The notes under the pieces are model-generated. The model was not told where the DNA came from. It searched no databases and saw only the letters and a list, made by a program, of their open reading frames with translations. Below are positions 36,753 through 45,756 of a stretch of DNA of 52,891 bases, in pieces. A program made the translations under genes and the position numbers. The DNA comes from an uncultured Gemmiger sp. (GTDB lineage Bacteria; Bacillota; Clostridia; Oscillospirales; Ruminococcaceae): positions 1-52,891 of the forward strand of contig CALWNP010000016.1 of the NCBI GenBank assembly GCA_944382835.1, written 5' to 3'. Positions within the stretch are counted from its first letter, which is position 1. Each line of letters opens with the position of its first letter.

Positions 36753-37639
36753 GACGCAGACTTTTTCGAGGCTTTCTCCTTCTGCTGGCCCTGGCGGGGA
36801 TCGGCCTGATCCTCTATCCCAACCTGCGGCGGGTCTGGGCGGACCGGCAGAGCGGGGCCGTCATCCGGGAGGTCCAGGCCAAGCGGGAGGAAAATCTCCG
36901 CGCCCCAACCCCCGACCAGCGGCCCTACGAGACCCTTTACCGGGATATGCAGGCCTATAACGACCAGATCTATCAGGACCGGCAGAGCGGATTGCAGGAT
37001 GCCTGGAGCTATGAACAGCCGCCCTTTTCCCTGGCCGAATACGGGGTAGTGGAGGAGGCGGTGGGGTATCTGACCATCGAGGCCATGGACCTGCACCTGC
37101 CCCTCTACCTGGGGGCGAGCCGGGACAACCTGGCCAAGGGGGCCGCGGTGCTGGGCAACACCAGCATGCCCATCGGCGGGCAGAACACCAACTGCGTCAT
37201 TGCGGGCCACCGGGGCTGGCAGGGCATCCCCATGTTTCTGGAAATCCAGAACCTCCAGCCCGGGGACACCGTCACCCTGGACAATCTGTGGGAAACCCTG
37301 CAATACACCGTGACTGAAATCCGGATTATCCGTCCCGACGAGATTGAGGCGGTAAAAATCCAGGAGGGCCGGGACCTGCTGACCCTGGTCACCTGCCATC
37401 CCTACCCCCACAACACCCAGCGGTACCTGGTCTACTGCGAACGGGTCACCGACCCCGGGGCCGGGATCACCCCGGCCGGGTCCGCCCCGGCAGAACCGCA
37501 GACGGTGCCCGATGCCTCGGTGGAAAAGATCACGGCGGAACGCCTGATCAACCGGGCGGCACTGGCAGGCCTGGGAGTTCTGGCGGTGGCGGTGCTGGTG
37601 GGATGGGCGGTCAAGCGCATCCGCCGCAAACCCAGATAA
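36749..37639 (+). CDS. Second class C sortase
   Basis: A 296-residue sortase with N-terminal helix about 5-23, a lid-like GLQDAWSYEQ where the usual DPF/DPW proline is Ala, catalytic His in CVIAGHRGW, and Cys in LVTCHPYPHNTQRYLVYCE. A C-terminal helix (about 272-290) and basic tail follow. ATG 36749 overlaps the previous stop (ATGA). Two sortases of one class with different lids, next to two different sorting signals (LPTAG and LPQTG), suggest a division of labour, which is inference. Confidence 0.9.
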   Translation: MRRRLFRGFLLLLALAGIGLILYPNLRRVWADRQSGAVIREVQAKREENLRAPTPDQRPYETLYRDMQAYNDQIYQDRQSGLQDAWSYEQPPFSLAEYGVVEEAVGYLTIEAMDLHLPLYLGASRDNLAKGAAVLGNTSMPIGGQNTNCVIAGHRGWQGIPMFLEIQNLQPGDTVTLDNLWETLQYTVTEIRIIRPDEIEAVKIQEGRDLLTLVTCHPYPHNTQRYLVYCERVTDPGAGITPAGSAPAEPQTVPDASVEKITAERLINRAALAGLGVLAVAVLVGWAVKRIRRKPR

Positions 37640-37648
37640 CAGACAAGA

Positions 37649-37692
37649 CACCCCGTGCCGCCCTCGCCGGGCCGGTGCGGGGTGTTCTGTGC
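37649..37692 (+). terminator. Probable terminator of the pilus operon
   Basis: CACCCCG-TGCCG pairs with CGG-TGCGGGGTG with a small irregularity in the middle, ending near GTTCT. The stem is strong; the T run is weak. Confidence 0.55.
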
Positions 37693-37740
37693 CTGGATGC
37701 CCCGGGAAGGGGAAAAGGGAAATTTGGATAAAAAATGACC

Positions 37741-37769
37741 TCGACGGGCGCCATCCGCTGTGCTATAAT
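37741..37769 (+). promoter_or_regulatory. Promoter of the phosphoglucomutase gene
   Basis: TCGACG (37741-37746) and TATAAT (37764-37769) are 17 bases apart, with TGC directly before the -10, an extended -10. Confidence 0.75.
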
Positions 37770-37833
37770 AAACCCAGAATACCCATCGGGGTACACACCC
37801 CATCATTTATAGTCTGAAAGGGGAAATTTTTTG

Positions 37834-39516
37834 ATGTCTGATCCGAAATCTGTATACGCGGCCTGGTGCGCCCAGCCCGACCTGGACCCGGAGATTGCCG
37901 CCGAACTCAACGCCATTGCCGGCGATGAGGAGGGGATCAATGATCGTTTTTACCGGGACCTGGAGTTTGGCACCGGCGGTCTGCGCGGGGTGCTGGGCGC
38001 CGGCACCAACCGGATGAACCTCTACACCGTCCGCAAGGCCACCCAGGGCCTGGCGGATTACCTCAACGGCACCGATCTGCCCAAGCGGGTGGCCATTGCC
38101 CACGACAGCCGGATCAACGGCGAGCTCTTCACCCGGGAAGCCGCCCGCGTCCTGGCGGCCAACGGCATCACCGCTCTGGTCTATCCCCGGCTGGAACCCA
38201 CCCCGGCGCTGAGCTGGGCGGTGCGGTATCTGGGCTGCGGCGCCGGCGTCTGCGTCACCGCCAGCCACAACCCCGCCAAGTACAACGGCTACAAGGTCTA
38301 TGGCGCCGACGGCTGCCAGATCACCCTGGAGGTGGCCGGCAAGATCCTGGCCGCCATCGAAAAGGTGGACTGCTTTGCCGGGGTCAAGGTGGCGGACTAT
38401 GACGCCGCTCTGGCCGAGGGCAAGATCGTCATGATCGAGGACAAGTGCCTGGACGACTTTGTGGACGCCGTCTACGCCCAGCGGGTGGGGGACGGCGCCG
38501 GCATCGCCGACCTGAAGCTGGTCTACACCCCCCTCAACGGCACCGGCTTGGAGTGCGTGCGCAAGCTGCTGGCCAAGCTGGGGGTCAACCACCTGACGGT
38601 GGTGCCGGAGCAGGAAAAGCCGGACGGCCATTTCCCCACCTGCCCCTATCCCAACCCCGAAATCCGGGAAGCCATGCAGAAGGGCCTGGAGCTCTGCGAC
38701 AAGGTGCATCCCGACCTGCTGCTGGGTACCGACCCCGACTGTGACCGCTGCGGCACCGCGGTGCCGGACGGCAAGGGCGGATACCGGCTGATCTCGGGCA
38801 ACGAGATGGGCATCATCCTGCTGGATTACATCTGCCGCACCCGCCAGGCCCGGGGCACCATGCCCCAGAACCCGGTGGCGGTGACCACCATCGTCTCCAC
38901 CGACATGGCCACCCCGCTGGCGGCCAAGTACGGGGTGGAGCTGCGCCGCACCCTGACCGGCTTCAAGTTCATCGGCGAGCAGATCGGCTTGCTGGAAGCC
39001 GACGGCCAGGCCGACCGGTTCATCTTTGGCTTTGAGGAGAGCTACGGTTACCTGTCCGGCTCCCATGTGCGGGACAAGGACGCCGTCAATGCCACCCTGC
39101 TGGTCTGCGAGGCGGCGGCCTGGTATGCGGCCCAGGGCAAGACCCTGCTGGACGCCATCGAGGCGCTGTACGCCGAGTTCGGCTACTATCGCAACGCCCT
39201 GTGCAGCTTTGCCTTTGAGGGCGAAAGCGGCATGCACAAGATGCAGAGCCTGATGAAGGCGCTGCGCGCCAACCCGCCGAAGGAGATTGCCGGCATCGCG
39301 GTGGAGGGCATCACCGACTACCAGTCCGAGGGCACCGGTCTGCCCAGCGCCGACGTGCTGGAGTACCGCCTGGCGGGCGGCCACAAGTTCATGGTGCGGC
39401 CTTCCGGCACCGAGCCCAAGATCAAGGTTTACCTCAGCGCGGTGGGGGACAGCGAAGCCGCTGCCGATGCTGTGAATGCCGCCTTGGCTGAGGCGGCGGG
39501 GAAGATGATGCAGTAA
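37834..39516 (+). CDS. Phosphoglucomutase / phosphomannomutase
   Basis: Interconverts hexose 1- and 6-phosphates, feeding glycogen, cell-wall sugar and Leloir steps. The 560-residue protein has all four signature parts: the phosphoserine loop TASHNPAKYNGYK (Ser144), the metal loop GTDPDCDRCG, the sugar loop GFEESYGY, and the phosphate loop RPSGTEPKIKVYL. This long form is that of PgcA-type alpha-phosphoglucomutases. ATG 37834 has AAAGGGGAAA; a TTG one codon earlier is less likely. Galactose from the galactosidases at 9989-15461 would enter central metabolism through such an enzyme. Confidence 0.93.
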   Translation: MSDPKSVYAAWCAQPDLDPEIAAELNAIAGDEEGINDRFYRDLEFGTGGLRGVLGAGTNRMNLYTVRKATQGLADYLNGTDLPKRVAIAHDSRINGELFTREAARVLAANGITALVYPRLEPTPALSWAVRYLGCGAGVCVTASHNPAKYNGYKVYGADGCQITLEVAGKILAAIEKVDCFAGVKVADYDAALAEGKIVMIEDKCLDDFVDAVYAQRVGDGAGIADLKLVYTPLNGTGLECVRKLLAKLGVNHLTVVPEQEKPDGHFPTCPYPNPEIREAMQKGLELCDKVHPDLLLGTDPDCDRCGTAVPDGKGGYRLISGNEMGIILLDYICRTRQARGTMPQNPVAVTTIVSTDMATPLAAKYGVELRRTLTGFKFIGEQIGLLEADGQADRFIFGFEESYGYLSGSHVRDKDAVNATLLVCEAAAWYAAQGKTLLDAIEALYAEFGYYRNALCSFAFEGESGMHKMQSLMKALRANPPKEIAGIAVEGITDYQSEGTGLPSADVLEYRLAGGHKFMVRPSGTEPKIKVYLSAVGDSEAAADAVNAALAEAAGKMMQ

Positions 39517-39557
39517 GGCGCTGCATCTTGCCGCCAGGGTAACGGCTGCTTGCCGTT

Positions 39558-39806
39558 AGGCCCGACGGGGACCGTAGGCCCGTTGCTGCGGGTTTCGGGG
39601 TGGACCACCCCGCAAGCGATCCTCCCGGGAAGGCGTTCCTTTTTGTGACCAAAAAGGAACCGAAAAAGTCCCACCGTTCCGATGCGGTGGACGCACGGCC
39701 AGGGCTGTAAGCCCTGGACTCCTCAAGGCCCCCACCCCTGACGGGGGCCTTGAGCAAGGTATGGATTGAGAATCAAGGGCATCCGCCCTTGATAATCCTT
39801 CTCTAT
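39558..39806 (+). repeat. Left copy of a multi-hairpin repeat element
   Basis: A gene-free string of hairpins: GTTCCTTTTT/AAAAAGGAAC (39635-39660), CCACCG/CGGTGG (39671-39690), CCAGGGCT/AGCCCTGG (39699-39717), CTCAAGGCCCCC/GGGGGCCTTGAG (39722-39754) and ATCAAGGGC/GCCCTTGAT (39772-39793). The same order occurs inverted at 39960-40322, with different bases in the stems but pairing kept. Confidence 0.8.
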
Positions 39807-39816
39807 AAAAAACAAA

Positions 39817-39866
39817 TAAGCCAGAAACAAATGGAAAGGTGTGTTGCCTAACCATTGTTTCTGGCT
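39817..39866 (+). terminator. Hairpin with T run between the two repeat copies
   Basis: AGCCAGAAACAA near 39819-39830 pairs with TTGTTTCTGGCT at 39856-39867, and a run of T residues follows. It may terminate the phosphoglucomutase transcript. The rest of the 39807-39959 centre is AT-rich and shows no gene. Confidence 0.65.
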
Positions 39867-39959
39867 TTTTGGTTTATGTTGCAGTTTTCGGAAGTGTTTT
39901 CTAAAACCCTTCCTCTGGGTTTGGATTCCGGTTCCGGGGTTGCCTCCGTAGATGGTGAG

Positions 39960-40322
39960 TAATAGAGAAGGTTTGAAAAGGGCGAAGCCCTTTCTCTAAT
40001 CCATTCCTTGCTTTTGGCCCCCGTCCGCGGTGGGGGCCAAAAGGGGTCCAGGGTCAAAGACCCTGGTCGGGCGTCCACCGCCTCGAAACGGTGGAAGTTT
40101 TTGTGCCTGCGCAGCTATGCTGCGCAATCGCGCATAGCGCGATGCACAAACCAACGCGCAGCGTTGGTTCCGAAATGGGTGTTCCGCGTCTCGCGCGGAA
40201 CTGTATGGTAGGCATAAACACTACCTTACTACGGTTACAAAAAAGGAACGCTTTCGGGAGGATGCCGGCTTCCCGGCGGTCATCGCCACCAAGAGGCGAG
40301 AAGCATCCGTCCCCGACGGGCC
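39960..40322 (-). repeat. Right, inverted copy of the multi-hairpin repeat element, with an insertion
   Basis: Contains, in mirror order, stems 39977-39993, TTTTGGCCCCC/GGGGGCCAAAA (40012-40042), CCAGGGTC/GACCCTGG (40048-40066) and CCACCG/CGGTGG (40075-40094), then a stretch of about 140 bases absent from the left copy, then the shared GGAACGC and CCCGACGGGCC ends. Total region 39517-40353 has no credible gene. Confidence 0.78.
40100..40201 (+). repeat. Inserted block of perfect hairpins, including a three-way junction
   Basis: TTTGTGC (40100-40106) pairs with GCACAAA (40144-40150) and encloses two adjoining hairpins, TGCGCAG/CTGCGCA (40108-40126) and ATCGCGC/GCGCGAT (40127-40143). Next come AACCAACGC/GCGTTGGTT (40149-40169) and GTTCCGCG/CGCGGAAC (40181-40201). 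All stems pair without mismatch. Confidence 0.75.
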
Positions 40323-40353
40323 TCCCGGCAGGCACTCTCCTTCGGGAAAAAGA

Positions 40354-41781
40354 TCAACCCCGGACCACGAAAACCCCAGCAGCCCCCCCGCGGCTCCGCC
40401 TCAGCCGCGTCCCGGCGGCCTCCAGGCCGCGGCAGGCCGCCAGCATGGCGGGCTCCAGCACCTCCCCGGGGACGATCAGCGGGACCCCCGGCGGATAGGC
40501 CCAGAGATACTCCGCCGCCACCCGGCCGGCGGCGTCCTCCCAGGCCACCGCCTCCCCCGGGGCGGCCAGCGCCTGGGCAATGGTCATTTTGGCCTCGCCG
40601 GGCTCCGGCAGGGCAGGGGCCGAGGGAATGGACCCCGCCCGGCGGTCCAGCGCCAGCAGCGCCGCCGCAAACCGGTCCAGGGCGGTCTCCTCGTCACAGA
40701 TGCTGGTCATGGCCAGCAGGTTCTCTCCGCAGCTCATCTCGGTCTCAAAGCCGAACCGCTCCCGCAGCAGCTTGGCCAGCCCGGCGCCGGTGTACCCGGC
40801 CCCCCGGCCGCTGACCAGCAGCTTGCCCGGGTCCTGGGCAAACACGGTGGGGTGGTTTTCCGGCCGGTCGGTGCCGTGGCAGAAAACCCGCAGCCCCTGC
40901 AAAGGGCGGACGGCCGCCGAAAACCGGTCCAGCCGCTGCCGCCAGGCGGCAAAGAGGGACTCCCCCCGGTGGGCCAGGATGCCGGTGCAGCCGTCCAGGC
41001 TGGCCATCAGGGGATAGGAGGGGGAGCTGGTCTCGAAGAGATCCAGCGCCTGCTCCACGGCGGCAGGGTCGATCCGGTCCCCATTCAGGTGGAGCAGGGC
41101 GGTCTGGGTCAGGCTGGGCAGGGTCTTGTGGGGGCTCTGGATCACCAGGTCCGCCCCCGCCGCCACCGCGCCGCCCCGCCAGCCCCAGGGGGCCGCCAGC
41201 GGCAGATAATGGGCGCCGTGGGCCTCGTCCACGATCAGCGGGATGTTGCGGGCATGGCAGAGGTCGGCAATGGCCTTCAGGTCGCTGAGCACCCCTTCAT
41301 AGGTGGGGCTGGTCAGCACCAGGCAGGAAGCTTCGGGATGGGCGTCCAGGGCCCGGGCTACCGCCTGGGGCGGCAGGCTGCCGTAGATGCCGAAATCCGG
41401 GTCCACCGGCGGCAGCAGCCAGTGGGGATGCAGATGCCCCAGCTGGATGGCGTGGTAGACCGACTTGTGGCAGTTGCGGGCGCAGAGCAGGCTGCCGCCG
41501 AAGGGCACCGCAGCGTGGATGGCGGCCAGGATGCCGCAGGTGCTGCCGTTGACCAGATACCAGCTCCGGTCCGCCCCCCACAGGGTGGCGGTGCGGGCCA
41601 TGGCCTGGGCCAGAATCCCCTCGGCCTCGTGCAGGTCGTCCACCCCTTCCACCTCGGTCAGGTCCCAGGTGTAGGGCAGATCGGGGGCGGGGGCCATCCG
41701 GCGCTTGTGCCCCGGCATGTGCAGGGGATAGAGCCGGGGGGCGTAGCGGGCCAGCTGGTCTTGCAGAATGTATTCCTCCAA
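40354..41781 (-). CDS. Orn/Lys/Arg decarboxylase-like PLP enzyme
   Basis: A 475-residue fold-type I PLP enzyme of the short Gram-positive SpeA/Cad class. LHMPGHKR near residue 20 is the family signature, LVNGSTCGILA binds phosphate, LIVDEAHGAHY supplies Asp185 and His188, and the PLP lysine is Lys219 in SPHKTLPSLTQ. A C-terminal domain with WAYPPGVPLIVPGE completes it. It would make a diamine or agmatine; which amino acid is used cannot be read. It is the last gene of a minus-strand run, 15 bases after sbcC. Confidence 0.9.
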   Translation of the reverse strand: MEEYILQDQLARYAPRLYPLHMPGHKRRMAPAPDLPYTWDLTEVEGVDDLHEAEGILAQAMARTATLWGADRSWYLVNGSTCGILAAIHAAVPFGGSLLCARNCHKSVYHAIQLGHLHPHWLLPPVDPDFGIYGSLPPQAVARALDAHPEASCLVLTSPTYEGVLSDLKAIADLCHARNIPLIVDEAHGAHYLPLAAPWGWRGGAVAAGADLVIQSPHKTLPSLTQTALLHLNGDRIDPAAVEQALDLFETSSPSYPLMASLDGCTGILAHRGESLFAAWRQRLDRFSAAVRPLQGLRVFCHGTDRPENHPTVFAQDPGKLLVSGRGAGYTGAGLAKLLRERFGFETEMSCGENLLAMTSICDEETALDRFAAALLALDRRAGSIPSAPALPEPGEAKMTIAQALAAPGEAVAWEDAAGRVAAEYLWAYPPGVPLIVPGEVLEPAMLAACRGLEAAGTRLRRSRGGAAGVFVVRG

Positions 41782-41796
41782 AACTTCCTCCTTGGT

Positions 41797-44607
41797 TCAG
41801 TCCGCCCGGACCAGGGCGGTGCTGCCGGCCCGGGTCTTGTGGACCTCGATCTGGCGGGTGATCCGGCTTTGCAGCGCCTCCACATGGCTGATGATCCCCA
41901 CCAGCTTGTCCGAGCCCGCCAGACCGGTGAGGGTATCCACCGCCTTTTCCAGCGCCTCGGCGTCCAGGGTGCCGAAGCCCTCGTCCACAAAGAGGGTGTC
42001 GATCTGCACCCCGCCGGCGCCCTGCTGGATGGTGTCGCTGATGCCCAGGGCCAGGGAGAGGGCGGCCAGGAAGCTCTCGCCTCCCGAAAGGCTGCCCACC
42101 GGGCGGGTCTTGCCGGTGTAGGCGTCAAAGACATCCAGCTCCAGCGCCGTCTTGGCCCCGATGTCGGCGGTTTCCCGGCGCAGCAGCCGGTACTGGCCGT
42201 CGGTCATCCGGGAAAACCGCTGGTTGGCGGCGGCCACCACCCCGTCAAAGCAGAAGGCCTGGACGTACTGCTCAAAGGGCAGCTTGGGCTTGCCGGTCAG
42301 GTTGCCGTTGATGGTCCGGTTCAGGTTGTCCATCACCGCGCTGCGGGCCCGGGCGGCCTCGGCGGCCTTCTGGGCCTGGCGCAGCTTGGCCAGGGTGTCC
42401 CGGTTGGCGGCCAGCCGGGCGGCGGTGGCCTGCTGTCCGGTGCGCAGCCGGGCGCGGCTGGCCTCCGCCTCGGCCAGGGCGGCTTTCAGAGCGGCCAGGT
42501 CGGGGGCTTGGGCGGGGCCGTCGGCGGCCTCCTCGGTCAGGGTCTTGGCCCTGCTGCGGGCCTCGGCCAGGGCCTGGTCGTAGGCTTTGTGGTCGGCCTC
42601 AGCGGCGTCCAGCGCCGCCCGGATGGCGGCAATCTCGGCCTCGGCGGCCCGGCAGGCGGTCTCCATCTCGGCGGCGGTGGGGTAGGGCAGGCCCTCGGCC
42701 TTGGCCTTCACCTCGGCCTGGGCAGCGGCCAGGGCTGCCTCGGCCCCGGCCTGGGCGGTGCGGGCGGCTTCCAGCGCCTGGCGGGCTTCCGGCAGCTTGG
42801 CCTCGGCCTGCTGGCGGCGGCTTTCCAGAGTCTGACGCCGGGCACGGCGGGCCCGGGCCTCGGCCAGGGTCTGGGCCAGCCCGGCCAATCCCTGGGCCAG
42901 GCTGTCGGCCTGGGCGGCCAGCACCTCGGCCAGGGCGGCGGGGTCCAGGGTTTCAGCGGCGGGACCGGTGTACCGCTTGCCCCGCCGGGTCAGAAAGGCG
43001 GCGGCACTGCGGTAGAGGGCGGTGCGGCGGGTCTCGTACCGGGCCTTGGCCTCCCCCGCCCGGCGGCTGGCGTCGGCGGCGGTGGTCTGGGCGGCCTTCA
43101 GCAGCCGGTCGGCGGCCTCCAGGTCTGCCTCGGTCACCGCCCCCTCGGGCAGGGCGGCGGGGGCCGGGTGATGGGTGGCGCCGCAGACCGGGCAGGGCCG
43201 GCCCTCCTCCAGCTCCCGGGCCAGCAGCCCCGCCCGGGCGGCGTTGAGCTGCCGCTGGACCTGAGCAAAGCTGGCCTGGGCGGCGTCCAGCGCCGCCTGC
43301 TTCTGGCGGTAGACGGTGCGGCGGTCCTGCAGCTCCTCCTCCGCCCGGCCCAGCTGGGCCAGGTCCTGCCGCAGCTGGGTGCACTGCTCCTGCAGCGCCT
43401 CGGCGGTCTTCTGCTGGGCCTCGGCCTGGGCGATCTCGGCGTCGGGGTTGCCCAGGGCTTCCAGGGCCTGGGCGGCCTTCTGGCCCGCCTCCCGCAGGTC
43501 GGCCTCGGCCTTGCCGGCCCGGGTCAGGGTCTCGGCGGCGGTGCGGCGGGCGGTCTCGGCGGCCTGGGCCTGGGCCCGGGCCTTCTGCAGGGCGGCATAG
43601 CGGGGCTGCATCTGGCGCAGCCGGGTCAGGGTTTCGGTGCACTCCTCCAGCCGGGGACGCCGGGCTTCGACCTCGGCCCAGCGGGCCTGGCGGGCGGGGG
43701 CCTGGGCTTCCAGGCCGGCGCATTCCTTGCGGGCGGCCTCCAGCCGGGCCAGCAGCCCCAGCCGGGCCTCGGCGGCCTGCACCGCGGCGGTGCGGGCGGT
43801 CACCTGGGCGTCCAGGGCGGTGCACTGCTCCTCCAGGGAGCGGGCGGCGTCCTGGTCCTCGGCCACCAGCTGGCCGGCCAGCTCCAGTGCCTCGGGAATC
43901 CGGTAGGGGTCGGCCTCCTGTTGGAGGGCGTCCAGCGCCCCGGCGTGGGGGCTGTGGGGGTCGGCCTGGAGGTTGTGCAGGTGGAGCACCAGGGCGTCGT
44001 TGCAGCGGTCGGACTCCTGCCCGGCCCGGGTGGCGGCGCTGCGGGCCACCACCCCCAGCTGCTGGTAGGCGCCGGTGTCAAAGACCTTGCGCAGGATGGC
44101 GGCACGGTCGGCGGAGGGGGCGTTGAGCAGCCGGGCAAAGTCGTTCTGGGCGATCATCGAGATCTGGGCGAACTGCTTGGCGTCGATGCCCAGCAGGGCG
44201 GTGACGGCGGCGGTCACCGCCTTGGCGCCGCTCACCGGCTCTTCCGGCTCCCGGATCAGCTCGGCCCGGGCGGGAATGGTGGTGGGGCTGCCGGTGCCCC
44301 GCAGCCGGGGGCGCTGCTGCTCGGGGCGGCGGTAGACCTGATAGCTGCGGCCCCCGTGGGTAAAGACCAGCTCCACCGAGGTCTCGGTGGTGGGGGCAGC
44401 AAAGTCGCTGCGCAGCATGGCGGGGGAGCGGAAGCTGCCGGTCACCTCGCCGTAGAGGGCAAAGGTGATGGCGTCGAAGAGGGCGGTCTTGCCGGCGCCG
44501 GTGTCCCCGCTGATGAGGAACAGCCCGCTGCCGAAGGCGGTCAGGTCCAGTTCGGTGCGGCCGGCGTAGGGGCCGAAGGCGGTCAGGGTCAGCTTGACGG
44601 GTTTCAT
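41797..44607 (-). CDS. sbcC: DNA double-strand break repair ATPase/nuclease subunit SbcC
   Basis: Partner of SbcD; the complex opens and trims hairpins and protein-blocked DNA ends. The 936-residue protein begins MKPVKLTLTAFGPYAGRTEL, Walker A is ISGDTGAGKTALFDAI, long Ala/Glu/Arg-rich coiled coils lead to the zinc hook CPVCGATHHP near the middle, and the C-terminus has the signature LSGGESFLAALSLALG and Walker B IDTLFVDEGFGTLD. ATG 44607 has AGGAGGT and overlaps the sbcD stop by four bases. Length is at the lower end for the family. The antisense strand is open by codon bias only. Confidence 0.95.
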   Translation of the reverse strand: MKPVKLTLTAFGPYAGRTELDLTAFGSGLFLISGDTGAGKTALFDAITFALYGEVTGSFRSPAMLRSDFAAPTTETSVELVFTHGGRSYQVYRRPEQQRPRLRGTGSPTTIPARAELIREPEEPVSGAKAVTAAVTALLGIDAKQFAQISMIAQNDFARLLNAPSADRAAILRKVFDTGAYQQLGVVARSAATRAGQESDRCNDALVLHLHNLQADPHSPHAGALDALQQEADPYRIPEALELAGQLVAEDQDAARSLEEQCTALDAQVTARTAAVQAAEARLGLLARLEAARKECAGLEAQAPARQARWAEVEARRPRLEECTETLTRLRQMQPRYAALQKARAQAQAAETARRTAAETLTRAGKAEADLREAGQKAAQALEALGNPDAEIAQAEAQQKTAEALQEQCTQLRQDLAQLGRAEEELQDRRTVYRQKQAALDAAQASFAQVQRQLNAARAGLLARELEEGRPCPVCGATHHPAPAALPEGAVTEADLEAADRLLKAAQTTAADASRRAGEAKARYETRRTALYRSAAAFLTRRGKRYTGPAAETLDPAALAEVLAAQADSLAQGLAGLAQTLAEARARRARRQTLESRRQQAEAKLPEARQALEAARTAQAGAEAALAAAQAEVKAKAEGLPYPTAAEMETACRAAEAEIAAIRAALDAAEADHKAYDQALAEARSRAKTLTEEAADGPAQAPDLAALKAALAEAEASRARLRTGQQATAARLAANRDTLAKLRQAQKAAEAARARSAVMDNLNRTINGNLTGKPKLPFEQYVQAFCFDGVVAAANQRFSRMTDGQYRLLRRETADIGAKTALELDVFDAYTGKTRPVGSLSGGESFLAALSLALGISDTIQQGAGGVQIDTLFVDEGFGTLDAEALEKAVDTLTGLAGSDKLVGIISHVEALQSRITRQIEVHKTRAGSTALVRAD

Positions 44608-45752
44608 CGGGTTACCTCCTGCCACATGGCGTCCAGGGCGGCCTGCTCCTCCTCGGTCATGGGGCGGCCGTGGAGCTGTTGGAAAAAGCGGTCAAACAGC
44701 GGCGCAAAGGCCCGGATGTCCGGCCCCGGCCCCGCACCGGGGCGCAGGTCCGGCCCGGTGCCCAGGGCCTTGTAGTCCAGCTTCATGGCGTTGGGATAGA
44801 CCGCCCGCAGCCGGGCCATGGCGTCGGGCAGCGGGGTGGGGTCCTCCAGCCGGGCCCAGATGTAGTCCTCCGCCCCGGTCTCGGGGCGATGGGCGGTGAG
44901 CTGGTCCAGTGTGCCCTCGATCCTGCGCATGGCCCGGCGGGGGTGCAGAGGGATCAGCTCCAGCTCGGGCACCGGCCCAGCGCCGAAGTTCACCAGCACC
45001 GCGCTCTTCTCGGCGCCGCACTCGTCCAGGCTGTAACACAACGGGGCGCCGCTGTACCGCACCCAGTCGCTGCCCACCGCCTGGGGCCGGTGGATGTGCC
45101 CCAGCGCCACATAGCCGAAGCCGGCAAACCGGGCGGATTCCACCGCCTCCACCGTGCCCACCGACAGGGCGGGGGCGCAGCTCTCGCTGCCGGCGGCCTG
45201 GGGGGCACGGCTGCCCGCCACCACCATCTGGTGGGCCAGCAGCACCCGGCGGGTGCCCGAATCGGCCGGGGGCAGGGTGGCCAGGGCGGCAGCCACCGCG
45301 GTGTCATAGTCGGTGATGGGGGCGTCGGGCAGAAAATGCCGCACCGTGGCCGCCCGCACAAAAGGCAGCAGACAGAACTCCACACTGCCGAACTCGTCGG
45401 CCAGCTCCACCCGGGCCAGCTGCCCGGTAAACCGCCCGGCGATGTAGACCTTCTCCCGGGCCAGCAGCCCGGCGCCGAAATCCAGCCGCTCGGCGCTGTC
45501 GTGGTTGCCCGACACCGCCAGCACCGCGATGCCCCGCCGGGCCAGTTCGGTCAGGAACCAGTCCAGCAGCAGCACCGCCCCGGCGGGGGGCAGGGGGGTG
45601 TCGTAGAGGTCCCCGGCCAGGGCCACCGCCTGGACCCCCCGGGCGTCGCAGAGGTCCACCACCTGTTCCAGCAGGGCGCGCTGGTCCTCCAGCATCTCAA
45701 ACCCGTTCACCCGCTTGCCCAGATGCAGGTCGGCCAGATGCAGCAGCTTCAT
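44604..45752 (-). CDS. sbcD: Exonuclease subunit SbcD
   Basis: A 382-residue calcineurin-type nuclease. Metal-binding motifs run LLHLADLHLGK (start), ALAGDLYDTP, VSGNHDSAERL, VLLAHQMV and YVALGHIHRPQ. A capping domain follows. It is translated directly before sbcC with a four-base overlap, so subunits are made together, and starts four bases after the stop of the GNAT gene. Nearby on the same side is a region of perfect DNA hairpins, the type of structure SbcCD cuts; any link is speculative. Confidence 0.95.
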   Translation of the reverse strand: MKLLHLADLHLGKRVNGFEMLEDQRALLEQVVDLCDARGVQAVALAGDLYDTPLPPAGAVLLLDWFLTELARRGIAVLAVSGNHDSAERLDFGAGLLAREKVYIAGRFTGQLARVELADEFGSVEFCLLPFVRAATVRHFLPDAPITDYDTAVAAALATLPPADSGTRRVLLAHQMVVAGSRAPQAAGSESCAPALSVGTVEAVESARFAGFGYVALGHIHRPQAVGSDWVRYSGAPLCYSLDECGAEKSAVLVNFGAGPVPELELIPLHPRRAMRRIEGTLDQLTAHRPETGAEDYIWARLEDPTPLPDAMARLRAVYPNAMKLDYKALGTGPDLRPGAGPGPDIRAFAPLFDRFFQQLHGRPMTEEEQAALDAMWQEVTR

Positions 45753-45756
45753 GGCG

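Noticed and set aside
40852-44775. A plus-strand open frame of about 1300 codons over sbcC
   Set aside because: It is Gly/Leu/Gln-rich low complexity, has no domain and lies antisense to sbcC, whose motifs are complete. It results from GC-rich codon bias.
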